A DNA stretch of 64,000 nucleotides from Pseudooceanicola onchidii (lineage in GTDB: Bacteria; Pseudomonadota; Alphaproteobacteria; Rhodobacterales; Rhodobacteraceae). The translations under genes and the position numbers were made by a program. Positions within the stretch are counted from its first letter, which is position 1. Every line of letters starts with the position of its first letter. Positions 1 to 9,098 of the stretch are shown here, one piece after another. The notes under the pieces are model-generated. The model had not been told where the DNA came from. It worked only from the letters and a program-made list of their open reading frames with translations, and ran no database searches. The stretch is from assembly GCF_004959925.1 (NCBI RefSeq), contig NZ_SPUW01000001.1, positions 62,001 through 126,000 of the forward strand, written 5' to 3'.

Positions 1-1
1 A

Positions 2-268
2 GAAGCATTCAAACCGATACGCGCAGTCTCCGACAAAATCATAAATTTAATAATTCAGTATTCGATTTTGCAGGGGCAGATCGACCGAGAAAGCGAAGTG
101 CTGTCGAAAGGGAATACCGAAGTCAGTGATAAATTAGATCTCCTTTGGGAAAAGTTGAGCGGGGTTGAAGCACAGTTGTTTGACGATTTGGAGGAAACAA
201 ATGCTATCCGCTGGGAAATCGACGACGCTTTTCAAGATTTCAAAGCACTACTCATGCGGAAGATATAA
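2..268 (+). CDS. C-terminal end of an unknown protein (5' truncated by window edge)
   Basis: The reading frame is open from the second base of the window to a TAA at 266-268, so only the last 88 residues are visible and the true start lies upstream. The visible part is charged and probably helical, rich in Glu, Asp, Lys and Leu, with no recognisable motif. Base composition is about 43% GC by hand count, far below the downstream genes, which suggests acquired DNA or the edge of an island. The stop is immediately followed by the ATG of the next gene with no gap, so translation may be coupled. No function can be assigned. The TTG at 68 could serve as an internal start, but nothing requires it. 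Confidence 0.5.
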   Translation, partial: EAFKPIRAVSDKIINLIIQYSILQGQIDRESEVLSKGNTEVSDKLDLLWEKLSGVEAQLFDDLEETNAIRWEIDDAFQDFKALLMRKI

Positions 269-1663
269 ATGAACCGCCTCATCCGCCTCGGCCTCATGTT
301 CGGCAACCTCATCCCGGTCAACTCCCCCGCACTGGTTGACCGCTATAACCGCGCGCTCAAACACCTGACCGGCAAACAGACCGAACTCACCGATTTCCAC
401 ATCGACATCTCCGGCTTTTCGCCCGAGGTGGGGGATGAGCTGGACGACCCGCTCTACCTCAACGAAAACGGCTGCAACCGGCAGTTCATTCTGCTGACGA
501 CGGCGCAAAAGACCGCGCCCCTGCTGAACGCCAGCTTCTCGACCTCGCGCCATATCCTCCGGCAGTTCATCGAGGCGAACGAGGCGCAGCTGTTTGCCCT
601 GACCGCCCGCGATGCGGTGGCCGGAGAGCTGCTGAATTCCGTCTTCTCGGTCACGAAACCCGACCGGCTGGGCGATATCCGCAAGATCGAGATCGAGGTC
701 GACACGACCACCGGGCTGGTGCGCGATGCGGAAAAGCTGGGGCAGCTGTCGGACAGGTTCCTGCAAGAGGAGGACGGCTGGTTCGACGACGTGCTGATCG
801 CCGAGATGATCGAGACCGCGAAGAAGACCGGCGACGTGACGCGCAACCCGGTACGGCTGAAGAAGATGACTTTCGAACAGGAGAACTTCTGGACGGCGCA
901 TTTCGGCGGCACGTACCTATTCCGCGACCCGGGGCCCGCGGTGATCACCGGCGATGCGCTGGCGCTGGAACATGCGGGGCTGGGGCGGGTGATGGCCAAG
1001 GTCGAACGCAACGCCATCGCGCGGTTCCTGGATCACAACGACCTGGTCGAGCCGATCGTGAAGGCGCGCGGCATCGATGCCAGCGCGATCCTGCGGCAGA
1101 AGATGGACTTCATCGTCGTGGATGCGGCGCAGGACGTGAACATGGACCTGACCGGGGCGACCCGGCGCGACATCCGCCTGCTGGCGCGGCGCCATGCCGA
1201 CGCCCTGCCCGAAGAATACCACGCCCTGCGCGAACTGGTCGCCTGGGCCGAGGACGGGGGCAAATGGCCCAAGATCACCAGCGATCACCCGGCCTATTTC
1301 TACACCCTGCGCGCCGCCAACCACGCCGATGCGGACCTGGTGAACATGCTGCTGGCCGAACTGACGCCCAAGGACGTGCGGCAGCTGTTCATCTGCCACA
1401 AGGAGCTGTTCTACAGGCTTTATGCGGGCTGGTCCGAGACCAAGAAAAGCTATGTCGCCGACTTCCTGGCGACCGAATACGCGGTGGACAAGGCGGGCAC
1501 GCGGCGGGCACTCTTCGGTCACGAGGCGGGGATGGAACCGCCCGCGCCGCCGCCGCCTCCCGCGGCCAAGGCCGCACCGGCCGAAGGGCCGTGGACGCGC
1601 AAGGGTGACGACATGATCGCGCGGGTCGGACCCTGGGGCGCGGTGCTGAAGGAAAGGAACTAG
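269..1663 (+). CDS. Conserved protein of unknown function (DUF6638-like)
   Basis: A 464-residue soluble protein with no signal peptide or membrane segment. It resembles the uncharacterised Rhodobacterales family that I recall as DUF6638; this is a memory-based match. The N-terminal part is mixed alpha/beta. The C-terminus carries a proline-alanine linker around residues 420-435 and then a short conserved-looking tail. Its ATG directly abuts the stop of the preceding low-GC ORF, and one base separates its stop from the start of the next gene, so it probably heads an operon with the two small membrane proteins that follow. The high-GC codon use is typical of the chromosome, unlike the upstream ORF. 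Biochemical role unknown. Confidence 0.6.
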   Translation: MNRLIRLGLMFGNLIPVNSPALVDRYNRALKHLTGKQTELTDFHIDISGFSPEVGDELDDPLYLNENGCNRQFILLTTAQKTAPLLNASFSTSRHILRQFIEANEAQLFALTARDAVAGELLNSVFSVTKPDRLGDIRKIEIEVDTTTGLVRDAEKLGQLSDRFLQEEDGWFDDVLIAEMIETAKKTGDVTRNPVRLKKMTFEQENFWTAHFGGTYLFRDPGPAVITGDALALEHAGLGRVMAKVERNAIARFLDHNDLVEPIVKARGIDASAILRQKMDFIVVDAAQDVNMDLTGATRRDIRLLARRHADALPEEYHALRELVAWAEDGGKWPKITSDHPAYFYTLRAANHADADLVNMLLAELTPKDVRQLFICHKELFYRLYAGWSETKKSYVADFLATEYAVDKAGTRRALFGHEAGMEPPAPPPPPAAKAAPAEGPWTRKGDDMIARVGPWGAVLKERN

Positions 1664-1664
1664 A

Positions 1665-1937
1665 ATGCTGGGACTGGCACGGCTTTTCCTCATTCTTTTC
1701 GTCGGGTTGACGGTGGTCTATGTCTCGGTCTCGCTGTGGTCGCGACAGGTGCGCAAGGGCAAGCTGCGCGCGGCCTGGGACGACGGCGACCGCGAATACG
1801 GCGACGACCGCGAACTTTACGTGAAACGGGGGCTTGAGGATTACGACGACAGCTTTCGTCGCAAACTTATTCTGCTGGTCTACATAGTCCCCGTCGCCGT
1901 GATCGCCTATATCATCTACGTTGTGAACTACACCTGA
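1665..1937 (+). CDS. Small two-TM membrane protein
   Basis: A 90-residue protein with one hydrophobic helix at about residues 4-24 and a second at about 68-86, separated by a strongly charged loop rich in Asp, Glu, Arg and Lys. The layout suggests an inner-membrane hairpin with the charged loop probably in the cytoplasm. It starts one base after the stop of the upstream DUF gene and ends 11 bases before the DUF1523 gene, so the three are likely co-transcribed. I do not recognise a named family. The identical orientation and tight spacing suggest a shared envelope-related process, but that is inference. Confidence 0.65.
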   Translation: MLGLARLFLILFVGLTVVYVSVSLWSRQVRKGKLRAAWDDGDREYGDDRELYVKRGLEDYDDSFRRKLILLVYIVPVAVIAYIIYVVNYT

Positions 1938-1948
1938 GGCCGGACCGC

Positions 1949-2590
1949 ATGCGCTATATCAAATGGACCTTCTGGGGCGTGATTGCCCTGATCGTCATTG
2001 CCTTCCTGCATTACACCCTGCCGCAGCACGACATCGTGCGCGTGTCGGACACCTATGAAAAACGGGTGGATTTCGGGGAAAATTCGATCTTCTGGGCCAA
2101 GGAAGACACCGGCAACGCGACCGGCACGATCAACCGGGACGTTTTCTTCATCCAGACGATCAAGAAGAACGGCAAGCCGCTGGTCTATCGCAACGAGGAC
2201 ACCGGCTGGGGCTGGCCGCCCTATTTCAAGTTCGACACCTCGAACCTGCAGACCCAGGCGGCGGACCTGCGGTCGACCTCGGAAAATCCCAAGTGGGTCA
2301 TGGTCACCCATTACGGCTGGCGGATCGAATTCTGGACGGTCTTCCCCAATGCCATCGCGGTGAAACAGGTGGCGGATCCCGACCAGACGATCATCCCCTG
2401 GCTGAACATCATCATCCTTCTGATCCTGTTCGCGATCTTCTGGGCGATCCGCGTGCGCTGGATCCGGTTTCGCGAACGGCGCATCGATCCGATGGTCGAC
2501 AGCGTCGACGAAAGCTGGGACGACTTCACCGACGGGGCACGGGAACGGCGTGGGCGGCTGAGCCGCTGGTTCGCCACCTGGCGCCGCTGA
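1949..2590 (+). CDS. DUF1523 family membrane protein
   Basis: A 213-residue protein with a TM helix at about residues 5-24, a periplasmic domain of roughly 125 residues and a second TM helix at about 150-168, then a basic, charged cytoplasmic tail. This architecture and the sequence around the periplasmic domain fit DUF1523, a family found mainly in Rhodobacterales and relatives; its role is unknown. It is the third gene of a compact same-strand cluster with the 464-residue unknown and the two-TM protein. The ATG at 1949 places the first TM helix at the very N-terminus, consistent with a membrane anchor. No catalytic motif is visible. Confidence 0.75.
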   Translation: MRYIKWTFWGVIALIVIAFLHYTLPQHDIVRVSDTYEKRVDFGENSIFWAKEDTGNATGTINRDVFFIQTIKKNGKPLVYRNEDTGWGWPPYFKFDTSNLQTQAADLRSTSENPKWVMVTHYGWRIEFWTVFPNAIAVKQVADPDQTIIPWLNIIILLILFAIFWAIRVRWIRFRERRIDPMVDSVDESWDDFTDGARERRGRLSRWFATWRR

Positions 2591-2609
2591 GCCTGGGCGG
2601 GAGGAGCGC

Positions 2610-3359
2610 ATGAGGACCACAGCCATCGTCACCGGGGCCGCGCGAGGCATTGGCCTTGCCACCACCGACATCTTCCTGGCCGAAGGGCGCCGGGTGGCCA
2701 TGGTCGACCGCGACGCGGACGAACTGGCCCGCGTCGCCGGGCAGCGCGACAACGTCATCCCGATCCTCTGCGACGTGTCGGACCCCGACGCGGTGGCGCG
2801 CATGGCGGGCGAAGCCACGGCGGGCCTGGGCGAGGTGCATGCGCTGGTCAACAACGCGGGCGTCGCCGAATTCGGCCCGATCGACGACTGTGATTTCGCG
2901 ACCTGGCGGCGGGTGATGTCGACCAACCTGGACGGGGTCTTCCTTTGCTCGCAGGCGCTGGCCCCGGCGCTGAAGGCGGTGAAGGGGGCGATCGTGAACA
3001 TCGCCTCGATCTCGGGACTCAGGGCCTCGACCCTGCGGGTGGCCTATGGCACCTCGAAGGCCGGGGTGATCCACCTGACGCAGCAGCAGGCGGCGGAATG
3101 GGGCGAATGGGGCGTGCGGTCCAACGCGGTCTGCCCCGGTCCTGTGCGCACCAAGCTGGCCATGGCCGTCCACAGCCAGGAGATCATCGATGCCTATCAC
3201 GACGCGATCCCGCTGAACCGCTATGGATCCGAGCAGGAGATCGGAGAGGTCATCGCCTTTCTCTGTTCCGACAAGGCCAGCTATGTGACCGGCCAGTGCA
3301 TCGCCGCCGACGGCGGGTTCGAAAGCACCGGGGTCGGCCTGCCCGCGCTGCGGCGCTAG
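2610..3359 (+). CDS. SDR family NAD(P)-dependent oxidoreductase
   Basis: A 249-residue classical short-chain dehydrogenase/reductase. The N-terminal cofactor motif TGAARGIG occupies residues 8-15. D38 at the end of beta-2 (MVDRDAD) suggests NAD(H) preference. The NNAG motif and the catalytic Y146-x3-K150 pair with upstream Ser (IASISG) are present, followed by the CPGPVRT segment and the C-terminal DGG motif. It starts 19 bases after the DUF1523 stop on the same strand and is convergent with the next gene. The substrate cannot be predicted: the family covers polyol, sugar-acid and 3-hydroxyacyl substrates. Confidence 0.88.
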   Translation: MRTTAIVTGAARGIGLATTDIFLAEGRRVAMVDRDADELARVAGQRDNVIPILCDVSDPDAVARMAGEATAGLGEVHALVNNAGVAEFGPIDDCDFATWRRVMSTNLDGVFLCSQALAPALKAVKGAIVNIASISGLRASTLRVAYGTSKAGVIHLTQQQAAEWGEWGVRSNAVCPGPVRTKLAMAVHSQEIIDAYHDAIPLNRYGSEQEIGEVIAFLCSDKASYVTGQCIAADGGFESTGVGLPALRR

Positions 3360-3362
3360 ACC

Positions 3363-3632
3363 TCAGGCAAAGCTGGCGCGGATGGCCATGCTGGCGAACA
3401 GCGCCAGGGTGAGCAGGGCCAGCATGTTGCGGTCGTGGCGCAGCACCTTGCCGCGGGCGAAATCCCCGAAGGTGGCGATGGTGTGCGACATGCCGACAGG
3501 GCCGTTGCCTTCGGCCAGGCGGCGTTCGGTCGCGATGCCGTTCAGCCGGATCAGGCTGCGAAAGGCGACAAAGGCCCAGGCGAGGAACAAGACTGTTTGT
3601 GCGACAAGCACGAAAATGACCGTGGGATTCAT
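3363..3632 (-). CDS. Small membrane protein of unknown function
   Basis: An 89-residue protein with hydrophobic segments at about residues 4-22 and 70-86 and a polar middle containing many Arg and Thr. The start chosen is the ATG at 3632-3630 (MNPTVIFVLV), which opens directly into the first TM helix. A longer in-frame extension would run back into the DinB gene and is not needed. The stop of the DinB gene lies one base upstream of this ATG, so the two are probably translated from one mRNA. No family recognised. Confidence 0.6.
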   Translation of the reverse strand: MNPTVIFVLVAQTVLFLAWAFVAFRSLIRLNGIATERRLAEGNGPVGMSHTIATFGDFARGKVLRHDRNMLALLTLALFASMAIRASFA

Positions 3633-3633
3633 C

Positions 3634-4155
3634 TCAGGTCTCCGTCCAATAGGGGTGCGCCGTGGGGGCGCGGTCGTAATCAAGAAAGAATTCATCAAGT
3701 TGTGGTGGCGCGATGCCCGCGTGCGACAGCTGCACATGTGCCTGCCCGCGATGATGCACCTGGTGCTGGAAGAGGTGCAGCAGCAGCCATTCCACCCGCT
3801 CGGCAGCCCCGGGGGCGTCGCCGCGGGCGGTGGTGACGGTGCGGGTCAGGTCCGTCTCGCTTAGTCCTGTGCAGAACCGCGCCAGCCGCAGATCCGCCTC
3901 GGCCTGAAGCGCGGCCAGGGTCGGGACATCATCGACCCGCGCCCGGTTGTAGACCGATCGGCCCAGCCCGGCTTCCTCGAGCGCGTCGATGTAATAAAGA
4001 TCGACGGCGTAGATGTGGTTCATCGTCTCGGTCAGCGACGCAAAGAACCCAGGGCGCGGCGCTGTGAAGGCGGCGGTGTCGAGGCCCGACAGCGCGGCAT
4101 AGAGCGTCGCGTTGGACCACGCATTGTTGAGCGCCATCTCGCGGTACGGAGTCAT
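3634..4155 (-). CDS. DinB family protein
   Basis: A 173-residue four-helix-bundle protein of the DinB/DUF664 type. The histidine of the first metal site lies in MNHIYAVD, and the C-terminal HQVHHRGQ motif carries the other metal ligands typical of the family. Members are putative metal-dependent enzymes, related to thiol-dependent S-transferases such as bacillithiol transferase, but alphaproteobacterial members are largely uncharacterised. It is followed one base later by a small membrane protein on the same strand. The name does not imply a role in DNA damage here. Confidence 0.82.
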   Translation of the reverse strand: MTPYREMALNNAWSNATLYAALSGLDTAAFTAPRPGFFASLTETMNHIYAVDLYYIDALEEAGLGRSVYNRARVDDVPTLAALQAEADLRLARFCTGLSETDLTRTVTTARGDAPGAAERVEWLLLHLFQHQVHHRGQAHVQLSHAGIAPPQLDEFFLDYDRAPTAHPYWTET

Positions 4156-4209
4156 CGGGTGGCCTCCGTCAGGAGGGGGGCCGCGATATTTCGGGCCCCA
4201 CGCGCCATG

Positions 4210-5019
4210 TCAGAATTTCACCGAGACGCCGGGCAGGTTCAGGGCCTTGATCATCTCGCGCAGTTCCTGCCGCGCGGCGACGTTCGAGATGTTCAGCTGC
4301 GTGACGCCGATATCCTTGAGATCCAGCAGCGTCAGGCCACGCGGGAACAGTTCGCGGAAGATCACCCGTTCGTTGAAGCCGGGCGCAACACGGAAGCCGA
4401 TCCGCTTGGACAGCTTCTCGATCGCCTTTTCCATCTTGGCCTTGTTGACCATCTGCTGCGCGCCCATGCGGTTGCGCAGCACGATCCAGTCGATCGGCTT
4501 GAGCCCGGCCTGCGCCCGCAGCTGCCGCGCGTTCCAGACCATTTCCGAATAGACGGACGGGCCGAGGATGCGTTCGCCGTCGTTGTCGATATGCGCCAGA
4601 AGGTCGAAGTCGATGAAGCTGTCGTTGAGCGGGGTGATCAGCGTATCGGCCAGCGAATGCGCCACCTGCGAAAGGCGGGTGTGCGATCCGGGGCAGTCGA
4701 TCAGGATGAAGTCGGCCTCGGCCTCAAGCTGCGACACGGCGGCAGAGAGGCGGTGGTCATAGGGGTTTTCGCCAGCCTGAAGCTGCGATTTGTCGATCTC
4801 GGGGAGGTCGATGTAATCGGGTGAAGGAAGCTCCACCCCCTCTTTGGCAAGGTAGCGGTGGCGGTTTTCGACATAGCGGCCCAGTGTCTTCTGGCGCAGG
4901 TCCAGGTCCAGCGTGGCGATCTTGTGACCCATCCGCGCCAGCGCCGTTGCGACGTGCATCGACACCGTGGATTTCCCCGCGCCGCCCTTTTCGTTTCCGA
5001 CGACAATGATATGCGCCAT
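4210..5019 (-). CDS. mipZ: Division-plane positioning ATPase MipZ
   Basis: A 269-residue ParA/MinD-type ATPase. The deviant Walker A motif KGGAGKST is at residues 11-18, with the signature lysine K11. The switch-type DLDLRQ motif follows at about residue 38, and a Walker B-like LIDCPG is at about 105. Length and sequence fit MipZ, the alphaproteobacterial protein that binds ParB near the origin, forms a bipolar gradient and inhibits FtsZ polymerisation away from midcell. It is a single gene, divergent from mutL across about 180 bases. A plasmid-type ParA is unlikely because there is no parB partner beside it and the MipZ-specific C-terminal half is present. Confidence 0.92.
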   Translation of the reverse strand: MAHIIVVGNEKGGAGKSTVSMHVATALARMGHKIATLDLDLRQKTLGRYVENRHRYLAKEGVELPSPDYIDLPEIDKSQLQAGENPYDHRLSAAVSQLEAEADFILIDCPGSHTRLSQVAHSLADTLITPLNDSFIDFDLLAHIDNDGERILGPSVYSEMVWNARQLRAQAGLKPIDWIVLRNRMGAQQMVNKAKMEKAIEKLSKRIGFRVAPGFNERVIFRELFPRGLTLLDLKDIGVTQLNISNVAARQELREMIKALNLPGVSVKF

Positions 5020-5202
5020 GCCCGTATCCCCTTTGCCGGTTGTTGACCGGTCGATCGTTGCCGAAACTATATGTTGTGATGCCCCGCAAGGAAAGGGGGA
5101 TGGCCGCTTTGACCCGCATTAGAGCCTGTATCGTTGCCGATCTGCGTCGCGTAGCCCCGTCGCCCATGGTCGAATCGCGGGGGGCATGCTAGGTCTGGGG
5201 CC

Positions 5203-7116
5203 ATGATGCGCCCTGACCCCAATATAAGCGATACACGCCCCGTCATCCGCCAGCTGGATGAGGCCGCGATCAACCGGATTGCCGCCGGTGAGGTCGTGGA
5301 ACGCCCGGCCTCGGCCGTGAAGGAACTGGTGGAAAACGCGCTGGACGCCGGCGCCATGCGGATCGAGATCACGATTGCCGAGGGCGGCAAGGGCCTGATC
5401 CGGGTCAAGGACGATGGCTGCGGGATCGACGAAGACGCCCTGCCGCTGGCCCTGTCGCGCCATGCGACATCGAAGATCGACGGCTCGGACCTGCTGAACA
5501 TCCACACCTTCGGCTTCCGGGGTGAGGCGCTGCCGTCACTTGGCGCGGTCGGTCGTTTGCGCATCACCTCGCGCGTGGCAGGCGCGGCGGCGGCCGAAAT
5601 CGCGGTCAGCGGCGGACGGATCGAACCGGTGCGCCCCGCCGCCCTCACGACCGGCACCGTGGTCGAACTGCGCGATCTGTTCTACGCCACGCCCGCGCGG
5701 CTGAAGTTCCTGCGCACCGACCGGGCCGAGGGGCAGGCGGTCACCGACATCGTCAAGCGACTGGCCATGGCCGAACCCTACGTTGGCTTCACCCTGCGCG
5801 ATGCGACGGGCGGCGGCGAGGGGCGCGTGGTCTTCCGCGCCGACCCCGAATCCGGCGACATGTTCGATGCGCTGCACGGTCGGCTTGCGTCGATCCTGGG
5901 GCGCGAGTTCGCCGAGAATTCGCTGCGCATAGACGCCGAACGCGAGGGGCTGCACATGACCGGCTATGCCGCCCTGCCGACCTATTCGCGCGGCGCGGCG
6001 GTGGCGCAGTTCCTGTTCGTGAACGGCCGGCCGGTCCGTGACAAGCTGCTGACCGGGGCCTTGCGCGCGGCCTACATGGACGTGCTGAGCCGTGACCGTC
6101 ACCCCGCCGCGGCGCTGTTCATCGACTGCGATCCGACGCTGGTCGACGTGAACGTGCATCCTGCGAAATCCGAAGTGCGGTTTCGCGATCCCGCCACCGC
6201 GCGCGGGCTGATCGTGTCGGGCCTGCGCCACGCGCTGGCCGAAGCGGGGCACCGCGCGTCCTCGACCGTGGCGGGGGCGACCCTTGGGGCGATGCGCGCT
6301 GAACCGATCGGTCCAGCAGCGACGGGTGCGCGGGTGTACCAGATGGACCGCCCCTCGGCGGTGGCGCGGGCCATGTCCTATCAGGGTCAGGCCCCGGCTA
6401 GTGATTGGACCGATCAGTCCAGCCCCGCGCCGCAGAGCACCCCGCAGACATTCGAAGGGTTTGCCGACCAACCTTCGGCCCGCTACGAGCCCGAGGTGGT
6501 CGAAGACCGCGCGCCCGAAGCCCCCCGGCTGGAAAGCTTTCCGCTTGGGGCCGCGCGGGCGCAGGTGCATGAAAACTACATCGTCGCGCAGACCGATCGC
6601 GGCATGGTGCTGGTCGACCAGCACGCGGCGCACGAACGGCTGGTCTACGAAAAGCTCAAGGCCCAGATGGCCGACCATGGGGTCGCCGCGCAGGCCCTGC
6701 TGATACCAGAGATCATCGAACTGTCGGCGGGCGACTGCGCCCGGCTTGAGGACTTCGCCGAAGACCTGCGCGCCCTTGGCCTGACCATCGAACCCTTTGG
6801 CGGATCGGCCGTGGCGGTGCGCGAAACTCCGGCGATCCTGGGGAAGGTCGACGCCAAGGCGCTGGTTCTCGACATCCTCGACGAACTGGCCGAAGCAGGC
6901 GACAGCGCAACGCTCAAGGCGCGGATCGACGCGATCCTCAGCCGGGTCGCCTGTCACGGGTCGATCCGGTCCGGTCGCCGCATGCGGGTCGAGGAAATGA
7001 ACGCCCTGCTGCGCGAGATGGAGGCGACCCCGCTGTCGGGGCAGTGCAACCACGGGCGGCCCACCTATGTCGAATTGAAACTGACTGATATCGAACGGCT
7101 TTTCGGACGCACATGA
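5203..7116 (+). CDS. mutL: DNA mismatch repair protein MutL
   Basis: A 637-residue MutL. The N-terminal GHKL ATPase has [11 protein letters not shown] (motif I), DDGCGID (motif II) and TSKI/GFRGEAL (motif III). A variable linker spans about residues 340-440, followed by the C-terminal dimerisation domain. That domain contains [12 protein letters not shown], matching the DQHA(X)2E(X)4E metal-binding endonuclease motif, and a CNHGRPT segment, so this should be a nicking MutL as expected for bacteria without MutH. The start at 5203 is the first ATG; 5206 is also ATG. The stop overlaps rmuC by four bases (ATGA), indicating an operon of two DNA-maintenance genes. Confidence 0.96.
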   Translation: MMRPDPNISDTRPVIRQLDEAAINRIAAGEVVERPASAVKELVENALDAGAMRIEITIAEGGKGLIRVKDDGCGIDEDALPLALSRHATSKIDGSDLLNIHTFGFRGEALPSLGAVGRLRITSRVAGAAAAEIAVSGGRIEPVRPAALTTGTVVELRDLFYATPARLKFLRTDRAEGQAVTDIVKRLAMAEPYVGFTLRDATGGGEGRVVFRADPESGDMFDALHGRLASILGREFAENSLRIDAEREGLHMTGYAALPTYSRGAAVAQFLFVNGRPVRDKLLTGALRAAYMDVLSRDRHPAAALFIDCDPTLVDVNVHPAKSEVRFRDPATARGLIVSGLRHALAEAGHRASSTVAGATLGAMRAEPIGPAATGARVYQMDRPSAVARAMSYQGQAPASDWTDQSSPAPQSTPQTFEGFADQPSARYEPEVVEDRAPEAPRLESFPLGAARAQVHENYIVAQTDRGMVLVDQHAAHERLVYEKLKAQMADHGVAAQALLIPEIIELSAGDCARLEDFAEDLRALGLTIEPFGGSAVAVRETPAILGKVDAKALVLDILDELAEAGDSATLKARIDAILSRVACHGSIRSGRRMRVEEMNALLREMEATPLSGQCNHGRPTYVELKLTDIERLFGRT

Positions 7117-8333
7117 CGACGCTTGACCTCAATGACCCAATGACCCTGGCCCTTCTGGGTGGCCTGGCCCTTGGCCTGCTGATCGTCGTGCTGCTGATCG
7201 CCGCCCTGCGTGGTGTCGGTCAGGCCGCGCGCGCGACCGAGCCGCTGATCTACCAGATGGACCAGATGGGCCGCGCGGTCGAAGGGCTGGGGCGCGGGCA
7301 GGAACAGCTGACCGGGGGGCTGACCTCGGTCTCGAACGCGCAGGCGACGGCGCAGGCGCAGGTTCTGCAATCGATGGAGACGCGGCTGGCGGCGGTGCAG
7401 CAACAGATGACCGACCGGCTGCACGAGAACGCGATGAAGACCGCGCGGTCCCTGTCCGAGATGCAGGAGCGGATGAACGAACAGCTGCGCGGCGGGTCCG
7501 AGAAGACCACCAAGTCGCTGACCGAACTGCAGGCGCGGTTGGCCACCATCGACAAGGCGCAGGAAAACATCACCAAGCTGTCGGGCGACGTGCTGTCGCT
7601 GCAGGACATCCTGTCGAACAAGCAGACGCGCGGCGCCTTCGGGGAAATCCAGCTGAACGACATCGTGTCCAAGGCCCTGCCCAAGGACAGCTATTCGCTG
7701 CAGGCAACGCTGTCGAACGGGCGGCGCGCCGACTGCCTGATCCACCTGCCCAACCCGCCGGGGCCGATCGTCATCGACGCCAAGTTCCCGCTCGAGGCCT
7801 ATGAGGCACTGCGCAACGCCGGGTCAGAGGCCGAGCTGAAGGCGGCGGCGCAGGCCTTCCGCACCTCGGTCCGTGCGCATATCAAGGCGATTTCCGAGAA
7901 GTACATCCTGGACGGAGAGACCGCCGACGGCGCGTTGATGTTCCTGCCCTCGGAAGCCGTCTATGCCGAGCTGCACGCGAATTTCGCCGACATCGTGCGC
8001 GAAGGGTTCAATGCCCGGGTCTGGATCGTGTCGCCCACGACCTGCATGGCCACGCTGAACACGATGCGGGCGATCCTCAAGGACGCGCGGATGCGCGAAC
8101 AGGCGGGTGCGATCCGCAACATGCTGCGGCAGCTGCACCGGGACGTCGAAATCGTGGTCGAGCGGGTGCAGAAGCTGGACACGCATTTCGATCAGGCCCG
8201 ACGGGATGTCGAAGGCATCGGCATCGCCGCCGAACGTGCGGGCAAGCGGGCGGCAAAGCTGGACAATTTCGATTTCGAGGAACTGGCGCCGGACGGGGAA
8301 GCGCCCTTGGCGCAGCTGACGCAGGGATCATGA
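7113..8333 (+). CDS. rmuC: DNA recombination protein RmuC
   Basis: A 406-residue RmuC-family protein. A single TM helix lies near residues 12-31, followed by a long coiled-coil region to about residue 165, rich in Gln, Glu and Ala. The conserved RmuC domain after that shows GAFGEIQL and DAKFPLEAY, which correspond to the restriction-endonuclease-like fold of the family. RmuC is implicated in limiting DNA inversions and rearrangements. The start codon overlaps the mutL stop by four bases, so translation is probably coupled. The gene is convergent with chrR; hairpins lie between the two. Confidence 0.93.
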   Translation: MTTLDLNDPMTLALLGGLALGLLIVVLLIAALRGVGQAARATEPLIYQMDQMGRAVEGLGRGQEQLTGGLTSVSNAQATAQAQVLQSMETRLAAVQQQMTDRLHENAMKTARSLSEMQERMNEQLRGGSEKTTKSLTELQARLATIDKAQENITKLSGDVLSLQDILSNKQTRGAFGEIQLNDIVSKALPKDSYSLQATLSNGRRADCLIHLPNPPGPIVIDAKFPLEAYEALRNAGSEAELKAAAQAFRTSVRAHIKAISEKYILDGETADGALMFLPSEAVYAELHANFADIVREGFNARVWIVSPTTCMATLNTMRAILKDARMREQAGAIRNMLRQLHRDVEIVVERVQKLDTHFDQARRDVEGIGIAAERAGKRAAKLDNFDFEELAPDGEAPLAQLTQGS

Positions 8334-8364
8334 GAAGCGGGGGGTGAGCTGGCGTGCGGCGGGG

Positions 8365-8440
8365 CCCCTCTCCCTGGCCCTCTCTCCCGAGGGGAGAGGG
8401 GACGGTTGCGCCGCCTGTAGGGTGCGTGCTCGCACGCACC
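8365..8440. repeat. Two adjacent intergenic inverted repeats between convergent rmuC and chrR
   Basis: Arms of 10 bp (8365-8374 with 8392-8401) plus an alternative 7-bp stem with a 3-base loop (8382-8388 with 8392-8398) form a CTCTCCC/GGGAGAG hairpin. A second perfect 9-bp stem with a TC loop, GGTGCGTGC/GCACGCACC, occupies 8421-8440. No long T tract follows, so these may be REP-like elements or weak bidirectional terminators. Confidence 0.5.
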
Positions 8441-8449
8441 GCGCCCCGA

Positions 8450-9094
8450 TCAGATCTTGAGGAACGGTTGCAGCAGCCGCGGGATCAGCGACCGGAAGCG
8501 CAGCGGCGCGTCGGTGGCGGCAAGGCAGATGCAGTCGGCGCCGATGTCGGCGACGGGGGTATGCTCAAGCTCCTCGTCGGCGATTTCCACGTCGCCGCGG
8601 CCGAAATGGTCGGTCTCGTCGGCGAAGGCACCTTGCAGGACCATCGTCAGCTCCATCCCGCGATGGCCGTGGTCGGGCACGGCGGCACCGGCGGGGATGA
8701 ACAGCAACCGGGCCGAGGCCGCGTCGGATGTCGGCAGGATCGCCTGTTTCACGCCGCCGCCCACGGGCCGCCAGCGGATCGCGTCGATGTCGCCGCCGAT
8801 ATAGTCGCGCAGGGGCGCGGGCAGGGCGCCCGGCACGGGCCGCACGGGCGCGGGGCGGTCGGCCACGGGCGCGTCGTCAAGGCGTGCAAGGCAGGCGGCC
8901 AGCCCGTCGTCGGCCAGGTCGACGCCCCGGCTTTCCAGAACGGCACCGCCAAGCGCCTCGTAGCTTTCCAGCGCGGCGCGGCAGGTGTCGCACATCGACA
9001 CATGCGATGCGACCACGAGGTTGAAGGCCTCGGGCAGGGTGCCCGCCGCGTAGCCCATCAACAGATTTTCCGTCAGGTGATGCTTGATCGTCAT
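8450..9094 (-). CDS. chrR: Anti-sigma factor ChrR (zinc-binding ASD plus cupin)
   Basis: A 214-residue anti-sigma factor that in relatives holds RpoE inactive until singlet oxygen is sensed. With the ATG at 9094 the zinc ligands of the N-terminal anti-sigma domain fall at H6, H31, C35 and C38, the numbering known for Rhodobacter sphaeroides ChrR, which supports this start over an ATG six codons upstream inside rpoE. The C-terminal cupin carries H142, H144, E148 and H178, one position shifted from the metal ligands reported for ChrR. The gene begins four bases after the rpoE stop and should be co-transcribed and autoregulated with it. Confidence 0.93.
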   Translation of the reverse strand: MTIKHHLTENLLMGYAAGTLPEAFNLVVASHVSMCDTCRAALESYEALGGAVLESRGVDLADDGLAACLARLDDAPVADRPAPVRPVPGALPAPLRDYIGGDIDAIRWRPVGGGVKQAILPTSDAASARLLFIPAGAAVPDHGHRGMELTMVLQGAFADETDHFGRGDVEIADEELEHTPVADIGADCICLAATDAPLRFRSLIPRLLQPFLKI

Positions 9095-9098
9095 TCCG

